Shown: piece by piece, positions 25,069 to 37,000 of the stretch
Numbering within the stretch: the stretch's first letter is position 1
Layout of the letters: each line of letters begins with the position of its first letter
Assembly (NCBI GenBank): GCA_003254925.1
Contig: QANZ01049188.1
Coordinates: 415,824-479,823, forward strand
DNA length: 64,000 nucleotides
Source: Chamaecrista fasciculata
Taxonomy: Eukaryota; Streptophyta; Magnoliopsida; Fabales; Fabaceae
Direction of reading: 5' to 3'
Translations under genes and position numbers: made by a program
The notes under the pieces: model-generated
The model's database searches: none
Seen by the model: the letters and a program-made list of their open reading frames with translations, nothing else
Told to the model about the DNA's origin: nothing

Positions 25069-25390
25069 TGTAAGTTTGGTCTTATATCTTTTGCTCGGTT
25101 TCAAATTTGGTCACGTATTATTTTTTGTTGCACTCTTAATCTCATATCTTTGGGTCAAGTACAATATTGGTCTCATATTTTTTTGTTGCAGATTTGGTCA
25201 TATATTTTTGGTTATATTGTAGAATTAGTTTCATATTTTTGCAAATGGTTCATCATTATTCTCATTTGATAATAAGATATGAAACCAATTCTACATCTGA
25301 CCCAAAAATAGATATCAAAAGTACAATAAAAAAAGATATGGAATCAAATTTGGAACTAAAAAAATATGGGATTTAATTTGCTCTTGGCCT
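25069..25390. mobile_element. Degenerate 'ggtctcata' palindromic element
   Basis: 'agtttggtcttatatctttt' on the left and 'atatgggatttaatttgctc' on the right form weak inverted arms. The inner 'gagactaatt/ggtctcat' wording matches 19960-20467 and 41863-42393. No target duplication. Confidence 0.45.
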
Positions 25391-26264
25391 TTTTCTTATG
25401 GAATGAGCCTCTTTGTGTTAGATTAGGAGAAGGAATGTGCATGTCTTGTATGTGCTGAAGAAGTAGCTTGAACTGCGCGCACTGTTCGGATTAGTAATTT
25501 ACTAATCTAATTAAGATTTTCTTTCACTTTCAATTAATCTTATCTAAATTGAATTGCAAGTGGATGTGGAAGAAAACATTGTTCTCTTCCACACATTTGG
25601 TTTTATTACATCAGTACAGTAGATGGGCCAAGCATGCTGTTAAGTTGTACAATTAAAATCATGGATCTGTGCTACTTGGCGTTGAATTTGATTAAGCAAC
25701 ACATGGAGTTTTTGCTTTAATGCTGTATTTATCTAATCCTTATCATTATTATTGTCCAAAGCAAAACGCAAAAGTTATATTGCTCTGTCACATTGCAAAA
25801 GTTTGTAATCTTTCGAAACTCAAATGAAATTATATTATATATCTGCTATGGACTATAATATAATCATGTTTAGCAACTATACAATTAAAATTTTTTAAAA
25901 ATTTTGTGGACTCATGCATTGATAGATGAGATGTGTCATAGAGAACTCAAAGTAACCCAACACGAGTTTTTAGCTACAAGATTTGATAAAAATATTTTGA
26001 GATTTGTGTAAAAAAAATCTTTTATACAAATTTCAAAACATTTATATTAAATTCTCTAACTGAGAGTTCATGGACATAGGTCTCCTGTAATAAATATAGG
26101 TGTAGTGCTGAGAGAGAAAAAAACTGTCAGTGGGACTCACATCTCAGACATTTTCTCTCTCTGATTGTTCCTTTCTCTCTCAACATTTCACGTGTAGTGC
26201 ATTGTAAGGGATTCAAATTGGAGAGTTCATATGTTAGAATAGTTGAACCCTCCATAGATTTTTC
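25391..26264. other. AT-rich spacer
   Basis: No gene or clear element is seen. There are short inverted segments around 25900-26060 (agagaactc, ggagttcatg-type wording). Confidence 0.4.
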
Positions 26265-26716
26265 TAGGGATGTCAAAACGGGTTGGCCCGCCTCTTAGCG
26301 GGCTGGGGCGGGCCAGCCCGTTTAAAAACGGGCTTCGCAAACGCTGCCCATGGACTGCCCGTCAAAGCCTGCGGGCTAAACGGGCCGATCCGCAGGCTTT
26401 TGTTTTTTGTTTTTCTAAAATTGTATTTTTTTTGGGCTAAAACTGTTTTTTTTTTTTTTTGCCAACAGGCCAAAAACAATTATTGGGCCAAATATGTATT
26501 TTTTTTTGACAAAACTGTTTTTTTTTACTATCTAGTGCAGATTTTTTTTTGTTCATAGGCCCATTTTTTTTGTTAAAAAATACAAGCCCGTTTAGGCCCG
26601 CGAGCAGCCCTCCCGTACCCGTTTAGCCCACGGGCTAAACGGGCCAGCCCATTTAAGCCCGCATTTAAACGGGTTTATATTTTGTAGCCCAAGACCACCC
26701 ATTTAGCGGGTCCGGC
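26265..26716. mobile_element. hAT-type non-autonomous element, right end missing
   Basis: It starts tagggatgtcaaaacgggtt, a typical plant hAT-MITE terminus. It is filled with 'acgggctaaacgggcc'-type G+C-rich inverted segments at both ends around a T-rich middle. The expected matching right end is not present: the sequence breaks at the N at 26717, directly followed by a different repeat. The assembly probably lost bases there. Confidence 0.6.
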
Positions 26717-26717
26717 N
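26717..26717. other. Unresolved base (N) at a repeat junction
   Basis: A single N separates two unrelated repeats (hAT-like and the GGTACC family), so it is likely a joined gap of unknown size. Confidence 0.6.
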
Positions 26718-26812
26718 ACCACAGGGTACCAAAGTGTCAAGTTTCAAACCACAGGGTACTAAAGTGAAATAGGGTCAAACCACAGGGTACCAAAGTGTAA
26801 TTTATCCTAAAT
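26718..26812. repeat. Fragment of the GGTACC/AAGTG element
   Basis: Three units of 'accacagggtaccaaagtg' type and an end 'gtaatttatcc', matching the right terminus of the 7289-7556 family. The left part is missing beyond the N. Confidence 0.6.
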
Positions 26813-27310
26813 AAAATGTGAGGCTAGAATAATTTGTTAAGGATATATATGTATGCATGTCACCGGCCACTGGGAAATGACCTAGGTGCTTGCCAACAAG
26901 CAAAGCATAAATATATATAGATTAGCATGAGAAGCACCCTTATTTTCCTCACGCAAAATAAGGGATTGGCCTTTGTTATATTCTGATTAGACACCTTCAT
27001 ATGGGCCAAATCTCCAGAACCCTATACATGTTTGAAATCAGTCTGGATTTGATAGGCTAGAAAATGTTGCAAAATTCTCCCTAAGGACTCGCAATCTATG
27101 GGATTCACAATCCACTCATTTTGTCCACATTGAATCCATGCGCAAAAAGATGAGAAACAAGAAGAGTGGATGGGTACTTTGTGGTTCCTTCATGTGTGAA
27201 ACTTATCTATCTGATTGAAAAACAAAGTGGGATATATACTTATAGGGAATAAGAGACAGATTCGTGTGTATATATAGGTGAGCATCAGAGCATGATAGGC
27301 AATTTTAGAC
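26813..27310. other. Spacer
   Basis: No supported gene or element. Ordinary mixed-composition intergenic DNA. Confidence 0.4.
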
Positions 27311-27313
27311 TAA

Positions 27314-27968
27314 GGGTCCGTTTGCTTGGAGGGAAAAGGGAGGGTCCGTTTGCACGATTCCAATACTTTCAGGTGTTTGGTATGATAATTTGAGTTATGT
27401 AAAGTGGATTACAATGTAAAGACATTTACATTACATAGGCCATTTTTTTTTACTTCACATTTCTGATGTAATCCAAGTCTACCTAGGGAATTATGGTAGA
27501 ATTCCTAATTTGCCCCTCTCACTCTTATCCCATCTTCTTCCCCTGACGGCGGCCGGCGGCGCCGGCCACCGTGGACGGCGGTGCTGGCCACCGTGGACGG
27601 CGNCAGCGTTTGCAAAATTCAGGGACCGGCTAGTGCAATGGGTAAAATTCAGGGACCTATCTGTCAGCGAGTGCATAAATCAGGGACCGGAAAGTTATTT
27701 TACTCCTATATCTATTTTACTTTCTCTCTCATACCTTTTTATACTAAACATTTTCAATCTTTACCTACNGACCTTGTGGTGATTGTGAGAAGGGCATTTT
27801 TGTCATTTTCTTTCTATATCTATTTTACTTTCTCTCCCATACCTTTTTATACCAAACACTTTCAATGTTTACCTACTTTACATTCTCTCAACTACTTTTC
27901 TTTTCCCTCACAATTTTTCCCTTGTAAAATCCTTTCCGTTAGTTACCCACCTCCTAACAAAGGGACCC
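27314..27968. mobile_element. PIF/Harbinger-type (Tourist-like) element
   Basis: The ends gggtccgtttgc and the reverse complement of gggtccctttgtt lie between 3-bp repeats taa (27311-27313 and 27969-27971), as expected for PIF/Harbinger. A second gggtccgtttgc at 27342 suggests a nested or partly duplicated terminus. The middle has a G+C-rich ggcggccggcggc block and a segment (tatctattttactttctctc) repeated at about 27705 and 27808. Ns at 27603 and 27769 show that the interior is not fully resolved. Confidence 0.65.
27603..27769. other. Two unresolved bases inside the Harbinger-like element
   Basis: Ns occur at 27603 and 27769, next to repeated segments (ccaccgtggacggcg, twice) that may be collapsed. 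Confidence 0.7.
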
Positions 27969-27971
27969 TAA

Positions 27972-30240
27972 GTCTCCCAATGTTACAGAACGTTAATATG
28001 CAAAAGATGGTTAAGTCACAAGAAGAACGTGAGTGAGTAGTGAAATTGAAGCATCTATCTTGACCATGGGAATATGGTTGAGAAGATGACTGAGAAAGAG
28101 AAGAAGATGCCAAATAGCCAAAAAGGAAAATATTGGGGGATGAATATGAAATTGTGAGCACAAAACTGGAAAGGCATAGCAAAACTCGCGTGAATGAACC
28201 TTCAAAAGGTAGTAGTTGGGGTTTGAAAGGAAGCCGATTTTTATTCAAATTCATACGTCATCTATATGATTTTTTTTATTATTTAAAGTGTTTTTTTTAC
28301 GGTGCACTAACTCAAATAAAATAGACCGAAGTCCGATAAAAATACTTTAGAGGTGTACCAACAAATTACTCAAATATTTGTATACACGCAACAAAATATA
28401 TATGTATATTAATTATTTGACATTTTTTTCTCGTTGACAACAGTAATTACTTTTTTCACTGACTTAAAAGCACTTTGATGGATGAAACAGATTGATAATT
28501 AATTTAATTTAACAACATTCACTTTAATATATGTTAAGTTGTATTTAAAATAGAGCGTAATTTAACCTAAATAATTCTTATTATATAGTAAAATGACACA
28601 GAAGAAAAAACTATCTGTTTGATTGGGTTTTTTTATATTTTATTAATATATCATTTTAAGAATTTAATGACCAACACAGCTGACAAATATATGTAAGTAT
28701 AGTACTGTACCATAATACTGAATAATTGGTCGGGTTCTGCCAGTGAGGATTTATTAAATTACATTAACGTGTTGTACTAGATATCATAATTTAAGATATA
28801 CATTATACTACTACACTAAATATATATGACTTTTCATAAAATTAATCGCACCAATATGTATTCAATCGCTAAATTAACGTCCCGTACCTAAAAGTGATGG
28901 AGCAAGTGACCTTGTTAAATAGTGTCAGTGTGTCTGTGAAGTCTGGAGCAACGTGCTCATTCATTTTCTCGAAGAGACTCATTCAAGTCAAAACTTAAGA
29001 CTTTTGTACAAAATATCACGTCGATGCCAATGAACTTTATAATTATTAATCATGAATTCGTGATGGTTTTGGAGGGTAAGACATTTTTTTACACATGCGA
29101 GTTTTTTTTTTAATTTACATATATTTTTTATTAGAAATATTTTGATCGAGATATTACCAAACACTGAAGGTAAGCATTTTTCTTAGCGTGGATTCGAATA
29201 TAGATTTATCATATTGTGGGATACTTAGGTTAAATTACATATATCTTTTAAATAACAAGATTAAATTAATAATTTGGTCCTTAAAAAATCACTGAACTAC
29301 GACTTGGTTCCTAAAATATTGAAATATATAATTTAATCTCTAAAAAATTAAAATAATATACTAATTAGTTCTTTTTATGGATTAAATAGTATATAATTTT
29401 AATATTTATGGTAAAAAAAGTATACTAATTCCAAACAATACTTTTTTATGGACTAAAAAAGTAATAATATATATTAATATACATATTAAAAAAACACTTT
29501 AAATTAATTGAATGTTGATCCAATTTAAGAAATTAGATTTTTGTATTTGATAAAAAATTGAAAATAGGATTGGATTAAGTAGGTAGTGAGAAAAATTTAT
29601 TGTCTATTGTGATCATATATATATATATATACTCGGGCTTTGCGTGCCCTAACGGGCACGCATAGGGCACGCAAATATATATGTAAAATAAATAAAGGAC
29701 TAAATTGTTAATTTAGTAAAGAAAGAAAGACCAAATAGTAAATTTTCTCTTATTTTTAATTTCGTAGACTATAATTTTAAACATAGACGACCAGAAAGGA
29801 GTGAAGTCATATAATATGAGATATATATTATTCGAATATGATTAATTTTTGTCTTTAAATAGACTGGTGACAAAGTTTATAGAAAACCCCAATATTAATA
29901 AATGGTTGTTGTACGTAGATAGGCATAAAAATAAAGTGTGAGGACGTAAAGCGAGCAGGTATGCATATATGGCAATGGCTATAATTATAAATATAATAAG
30001 CTGAGTGATCCGTGCGGAATATGGTTAAGCCTAGCTTCTGGTAACACACAGAGTAACACAGAAGAAGATGTATGTGGAGATCCGTTGGACTTGAATAATT
30101 AATTAAGAAAATATAATATAATAAAGAAAGACGGAGAAATCAGAAAGAGAAAAAGATAAAAGAAAATGTTGGGGGATTCATCCATGTTGTTGTTTATTTG
30201 ATTGATGGTTTGTGGGGTAATGTAAATCCAAATTGAAGAG
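27972..30240. other. Gene-free spacer
   Basis: No supported gene. 29270-29760 contains 'ggtccttaaaaaatcact' and 'gaccaaatagtaaattttct' wording of the element family seen at 58396-58915. The rest is AT-rich. Confidence 0.45.
29639..29675. repeat. Perfect 13-bp inverted repeat (G+C-rich hairpin)
   Basis: tttgcgtgcccta (29639-29651) and tagggcacgcaaa (29663-29675) are exact reverse complements around an 11-base loop (acgggcacgca). It stands out in an AT-rich, (AT)n-flanked context. Confidence 0.8.
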
Positions 30241-31006
30241 CGGGGCCGCGGGGGTCATATAAAACAGAGTTAGATAGGAATTATATCATTGGAATGAACG
30301 GCTATGATGGATGGAACCCCCGAGGCTGTTAGGAGTAAAAGGACAGTCTAATAAGCATAGGCTGTGCACTAAATGAAGGAGGAAGCAGAGAGAGAGAGAG
30401 AGAGAGATGCATGAGGAATGAGCATGCAGGCTAATAAAGGCACTTCGATGGTATCGGCGCAAATTAGCAAACATCGCCAACATCAATAGCAATAGCATTG
30501 GTTGGAATGAAGGAAGAATGAGGATGAAGAGAGAGAAAGAGTGGGTTTAGCAATAGCAGTAGCAGGCATGAGAGGAGGGAGTACGGTTTCTGTTGACGAC
30601 TGAGAAGCTGCGCAGCGAGTAATACAGCGCAACAAAATAAAGCAAACACAATTGCCTGCAGGTGTACTCTCCTCACACAACCCCCACCACATACTCTCTC
30701 TCTCTCTCTCTCTCTCTCTGCACGCACACACGTACAAAAGAGGGGCCCCTTATGGCGTGCGTGGTAGTAGTGGCGAGGTGAGAAGAGAAGAGAGAGGCTC
30801 TGATTCTGAAACGGAAGGGCGTAATTGTATTGTGAAAAGCTAGCTAGCTTAAATACATTACAATGGAGTGATACATAGATAGATGAAACGCTTCCTTTTC
30901 CGGACACTTGTTCATAAATCACATTTGTCCCTTTCTCCCTTTGCTTAAATTAGCCTTCCCTTGTTTTCTGCCTCCCCTACCTACTTATACCTTTCTCTTC
31001 CTTCTC
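30241..31006 (+). promoter_or_regulatory. Promoter and leader region of the ARF gene
   Basis: Contains a (GA)n tract at about 30388-30408 and a (CT)n tract at about 30693-30719. The pyrimidine-rich 30930-31006 stretch before the ATG looks like a leader. Minus-strand open frames here are low-complexity artefacts. The transcription start was not resolved. Confidence 0.45.
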
Positions 31007-34000
31007 ATGAGGCATACCAAAAGGATGATGGATGCTCTCTCTCCACCTCACCATGCCGCCGCCTCCTCCTCCTCCTCTCCTCCAGGTAACCATAATCCAT
31101 GTCAGATTTCTCTCTCTCTCTTTCTTCCCTCTTTCTTTCTTTATATTCTAAATTCATCTCTCGCTCCGTCAATCATGTTGCTGCCGTAAGTAAACTCGGC
31201 TTCAGATAACTTGTTATTTCATTCTCGCTGATCGTCGATATGAATATTGAATATGTTAAGTTTTCCGGTTAGAAATCCACGCCAACTCATGGATTTCTCT
31301 CCCCTTTTAATTACAGCTGCAATTTAAGCATTTTTAGTTTGTTTATCAGTTTAATCAGCCCTTGATTTCATCTGAATTTTTTCTGAAATTGATGATCTAC
31401 TTGGCTTTTCTGATTCTTTATTGTTAAAAAGTATGTGGTTCTTGCTGTGATTTTAGGTGAGACTGATGGTTTATACGCTAAACTATGGCAAGCATGCGCC
31501 GGGCCTTGTGTGAATGTTCCCCAGACTGGAGAACCGGTTTTTTACTTTCCGCAGGGTCACTTGGAACAGGTTTTCTCTCCTTCTACCCTCCTCAAATCTC
31601 CTACTCTACTACTTAATTAGTTATCCTATTTCTTAATTTCTGTAAATTAAATTAACATGATATCTCCCATTAGGTACCTTATTATTGTGTGCAGGTATAA
31701 ACAGTTTTATTGGTAAAGATAAAATCTATTTTAATTAATTATCTCTACATCAGCTGTGATTCTTCTAAAACAAATTTAAGATGAAACAATCTGTCTAATT
31801 TCTATACAGTAAAGTAAGATGATATCTCTTGTTTGAAATTGTGTTGTGTGGCATGTATGTGAAAAATTTTATTAGTGGAGACAAAATTTATTTTAATTAT
31901 TTCTGCAGGTCTCGACGGTATCTAAATGTCGACCAGAGATACTATGTGATTGTTATAAAAACAATTAAAACAAAATAATTTGCTTAATTTTTTGTAAAAT
32001 AAATTAAGATAATATCTCTGATTGGAAACTGCGTTGTTAATGTGGTCAGAGATACCGTGTGATTGTTATAAAAGTAATTAAGACGAAATAATTTGCTTGT
32101 TTTTTTTAAAGTAAATTAAGATGATATTTTCGATTGGAAACCGTGTTGTGTGGCGTGTATGTAAAAATGTTTATTGGTAATGACAAAATCCATTTCGATC
32201 AGGGTTAGTCGAAATGCAAAGTTTGATTCTTGACATGGGATGTAACTGTTGATGTGGCATAATTATAGCCATTGATATAATTTAATGCTGAAAAATAATA
32301 AAAAAATAATAATTTTTTCAACTAATCAAAACTGTATGGAGTCACATCATAACTAATTCTTCTATGTGTCATTATATTATTGGTTCATAACTCATTGCAT
32401 CACATGTCAAGAATGAAACATTGCATTATAGACTTACCCGTTGTAAAAGACTTTATTGGTAAAGACAAAATCCGTTACGATTAGCTGTCTAGGTCTTGGC
32501 GGTATTTGGATGTCGGCCGAGAATACCGGGTGATTTTTATAAAAAAAAAATTTAAGAGGGAAACAATATGCTTTAATAAAAAAAAATTAAGGTTGTCATA
32601 AATGAGATTTATGGAAACAGACCAATTTGCATCTTGGAAGGGCATTCATTATAGGATGTTAGTTTTTCTATTCTATGAATTGGAAGTTTTGGGTTCCATT
32701 AGGAATAGTGAGTCTTACTTGTATGTTTGCTTGATATATATGGCTTAAAGAATTTCTTTATAACAAACGTGTCACGTAAGTTTTTAGGTACATTAACTTT
32801 TTTCGGAGTCTTAATATTGAATAGATTGCTTGTTTGCTGTTTGCTGAGCATGGTTTTTCCTATCAAACCTTAGTTTCTTATTTGTTTGATTGAAATCTGG
32901 AATAGGTTGCTGCCTTTACTCAGCTAGATGGTTACGTGGAAATCCCCACATATGGTTTGCCCCCTAAGATCTTTTGCAAGGTCGTGAGTGTTCGGCTAAA
33001 GGGAAATTTACCTTTCCACAGGATTTGTGTCGTTATTTACTTGAAATATATCTAGCATTAAGTTATTACCAAACAATGCTCTCATTTGGTTTTGCAGGCC
33101 GAGGCTCACACAGATGAGGTCTTTGCTGAGTTGACTTTAATTCCAGAGCCAAAGGTTAGGCTAGCTGTACTACATTTTCCTATTTTGATTTGATTAAATT
33201 GATATACTAGTGTTTGATCTTGAAGAATGCATCACTATTTTTATCTCATGTTAGTCAAGAAATGAATTAGTAAGCCTGTTTATTTCTCTTGAATATTTTG
33301 CAGCAAGAAAAGGTTAGTTCAGGGGGAAAAGACTCTCGTGTGTTACCCAGCAGAACTAAAGCTGCCACCATCCTCAGTAAGACACTCACTCAATCAGATA
33401 CGAGTACACATGGTGGATTCTCTATCCCAAAGAGACTTGCTGATGAATGCTTCCCGCCTCTGGTTTGAGTTCTTATCTCTGATTCTGATTCTATACATAG
33501 TTTGACAAACAAATTTATTATTTAATTTATGTCCCGTCTAGTTAATTGCAAAGTGGTTTAGTGAAATTCGTTATCCCTGGTTGTGTTTTATGACATGTTT
33601 ATATAGTGTAATTTCTTCTGTCAATGATGACATGGGTTTTAGTAAATAATTTAGAAGGTTACTGTTGATTTTGGTTTATCATTGTATCTTGTAGCCAGAC
33701 GAAATTACATTATGGCCATTCCTTGCTTTGTGCATTCCTATTCAGCTTATTTCATCACGTCTTTGATATATATTGCAGGATATGTCCCAGCAACCACCAG
33801 CACAAGAGCTAGTTATGAAGGACTTGCATGGGGATTTATGGAATTTTCGCCATATCTATCGTGGTAAGTTTTTGAACTTTCCTGATCTAGTGAAATAACA
33901 TATAGCCATAACCAGTTTGATCCTTTCTAGTTCAAGTCTTTTGTTTAGTGACAGAATCATATGGCTTCAAATCCTTTTTGTGCAATACAGAATGGTGTCT

Positions 34001-37000
34001 TATCTATCGATTCCAAGCAGACCCTTTACTTTCCAAATACTCTTATTTCAAATGATGGCAAAAAGTAAACAAACTGCGAAATCTTTAATTTCTTTTGCAA
34101 ACTTTTAGAAACGTGACGGGCCCTACAATTTTATTAATCTGAAACTTAATGAAAATGCTTTCAATGTGCTCTAGTGCATGGTTGTATAGTTGTTGAGCTT
34201 CTTATTTCTTGTTGGACAGCCCTTTGGATCCGTCAAATTTAAACATATTTTTAATTTCTATACTTTTAACTTATTTTTGTTTTCAATTTGATTCTTTAAC
34301 TTAAAAAATCTTCAACCTTTCCACTTCACTTTTTTTAAAAAATGTATTAATATAAAATAATTACTTATTTAAGATTAGGCTAAAATGTACTAAATCTCTT
34401 AAATTTTGACAAGTGACAAAAAAGAAAAAACTTCTTAGACTTTTAATTTCATACAAATAAATTCTTTAATTAAGATGTTCATTAAGAAAATTATCTTTTT
34501 TTAATTTTTTACTATAAATTATAGTACCAATTAATCTTAAATTTGGATCAATGTAAAATATATTTACAATCATTAAGTTACAAAAGAAAAAGTTTATTTT
34601 TTAACGAAAAACTTAACACCATGGATCTTTCGCTGAGAATAAAAAACTCTTATTGTTTCGTCATTTTTAGAAATTCAAAGGATTTTTTTCCATGGCAACT
34701 AGAGTTTATAATCAATTACAGTTCAGAATTGTGCATTTTGACCTTAAGTTTATAATCAACTAACTTTATGATTTTGAACAAAAAATATATAATATTGAAA
34801 TAAAAGTTTTTAATATATATATTATTTATAATCAACTTACTTTATGATTTTCAACCAAAAACATATAATATTGAAATAAATTTTTTTAATATATATATAT
34901 ATATATTTATACTCTTAAAAAGATATCAACATTATTTTTATAAATATTTTGATTAATTTTCAACTTCAATTAAGTCTGTGTAATTTTTCAAAATAAAAAG
35001 GACAGTTGTATAAATGAAATGTCTTTTAACGAAGGGAAGCGTAATTTACCTCAAAATAAAAATTTAGTTAATATATAACATCACCAAATAATAAGTTTTG
35101 CTGTGACATAAAAATAATAAGTTTATGTACAAAAAAAAAATAATAAGTTTTGGCTCGTGGGCTGTGAAATAATATTCAACGAGCAATATAGCAGACGAGG
35201 CCTATCATGGATTCTCAATTTCTCATATGAGCTATTTTAATTTTAGAGCCTGATATTTGTAAAATGGAATGCAGGTCAGCCAAAACGACACTTGCTCACA
35301 AGTGGCTGGAGCACGTTCGTGAATATGAAAAAGCTTGCTGCTGGAGATACATGCATTTTCCTTCGGTTAACTCTTTAACTTATCATATGTTTATTATATT
35401 CTTCTGAAGTTTAGACAGATCAGTGCGTTGGGTTCTTATTCATTCTTATTCATCAAGAATGGGAGGGCTTGTTTAGCAACTCCCTCAGTAGAGATAGGCT
35501 TTATGTTTTCTTTTCTGCGTTTATGTAATGCTTGTATGGTTGGTTATTGAGTATTAAAAAAAAATTCTAAGTCCAATTAAATATTTAAATTTGTGTAAGT
35601 GGGACCCACGTTTTGAAAATAAGAAAAAATAAAAAAAAGTGCATTGACGTGGGCCCACAAAGTTGAAAACCATCTCATTTTGTTTGGAATGACTCGAGTG
35701 CAGTTGCTACTTGCAATTTCATTAGGTAAAATGGAGGTGGAGTTGCATTTGACATACATTGTGTTGCTTATGAATAAGAGGCAATTCATTTGTGTGGATG
35801 CATGCACAACTACGGGTAGAGAGATGTAGTAGTAAGTGAGAGAGGGCGGTTAAGTCCAAAAAATAGGGAGGGGGTTTTCATCTCTTAACGGTTTATAATT
35901 TTTTTCTTCAAAAATTATAATTGTAAGAGAGGATTTACCATTTTATTCACTAAAAAATTGTATTGAGTAGGTTTTGTAATTTTGTCATGTAAAAAATTAT
36001 AGTGAAGTTGTCTAAAGGGAATCGTAGAATAGGTCTTGAAGCACTAAATCACGTTAAAAATTTTTTTGTGTGATTTTCTCTACTTTTTTTCCCTTATTTA
36101 ATAGTTGAGGTGATTGTGAAGCTCCTATACACAGTGAAAGATCAGAAAGTATAGTTGTTATTAAACTGATATTTAAATTGCCCCCAGTAAAGAGTTAAAA
36201 CTACGAGCTTGTTCCTGTATCGAATTTTCAGTGTAATCAAACACAGTCAACAATAGTTAATATTAGTATCAACTTCTTTGATTTGTAGTGGAGAGGATGG
36301 AGAACTTCGTATAGGGATCCGTCGAGCAAAGAAACAACATAACACTGCATCCACATCTGTGATATCTGGCCACAGCATGCAACTTGGGATACTTGCTACA
36401 GCTTCTTTTGCTGTTACCACAGGAACCATGTTCACTGTCTACTACCGTCCCTGGTGAGGTCTTCAAGATTTCATTAAATACAAGTTTCTGAGGGTACACT
36501 TCTGCTTCCGGCACATATTTATGTAGATGCATGTACACATTTTGCAGGACTAATCCCTGTGAGTTCATTATTCCACTGGATCGCTACATGACGTCAACTA
36601 AAAGGAAGTACTCACTTGGAATGAGGATACAGATGCAGTTTGAAGCCGAAGAATCTACAAGGAGGTGACTAAGCAAAATATAAGTTGTAAATGCCTTTTT
36701 GTTCGAGCAAATGATTATAAAGTGATCACTAAGAAAATTTGTTGTTCGCTTGAGTTACCAGATATGCAGGTACCATAATCGGTATTGACGAAATTGATGG
36801 CCGTAGGTGGCCTGGCTCAGAATGGAGAAATCTCAAGGTAACATGATCCATGTGAATGTTTGAAATATAGTACTTTGTACATATGCTTAACTGTTTTAAT
36901 GTAGTTTTGACAAAAGATTCATTTGTTTTTTCTCTTCACAGGTTCAATGGGATGCCATGCCAGACACAAACATTCGTGCTGACAGGGTTAGTCCTTGGAA

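Noticed and set aside
29639..29675. CRISPR, tRNA or microRNA gene at the hairpin
   Set aside because: There is one short hairpin only, with no repeat array, no cloverleaf, and too short a stem for a typical plant microRNA precursor.
30464..30922. 152-residue minus-strand frame upstream of the ARF
   Set aside because: It runs through (CT)n repeats and has no domain or splice context; best read as promoter and leader of the ARF.
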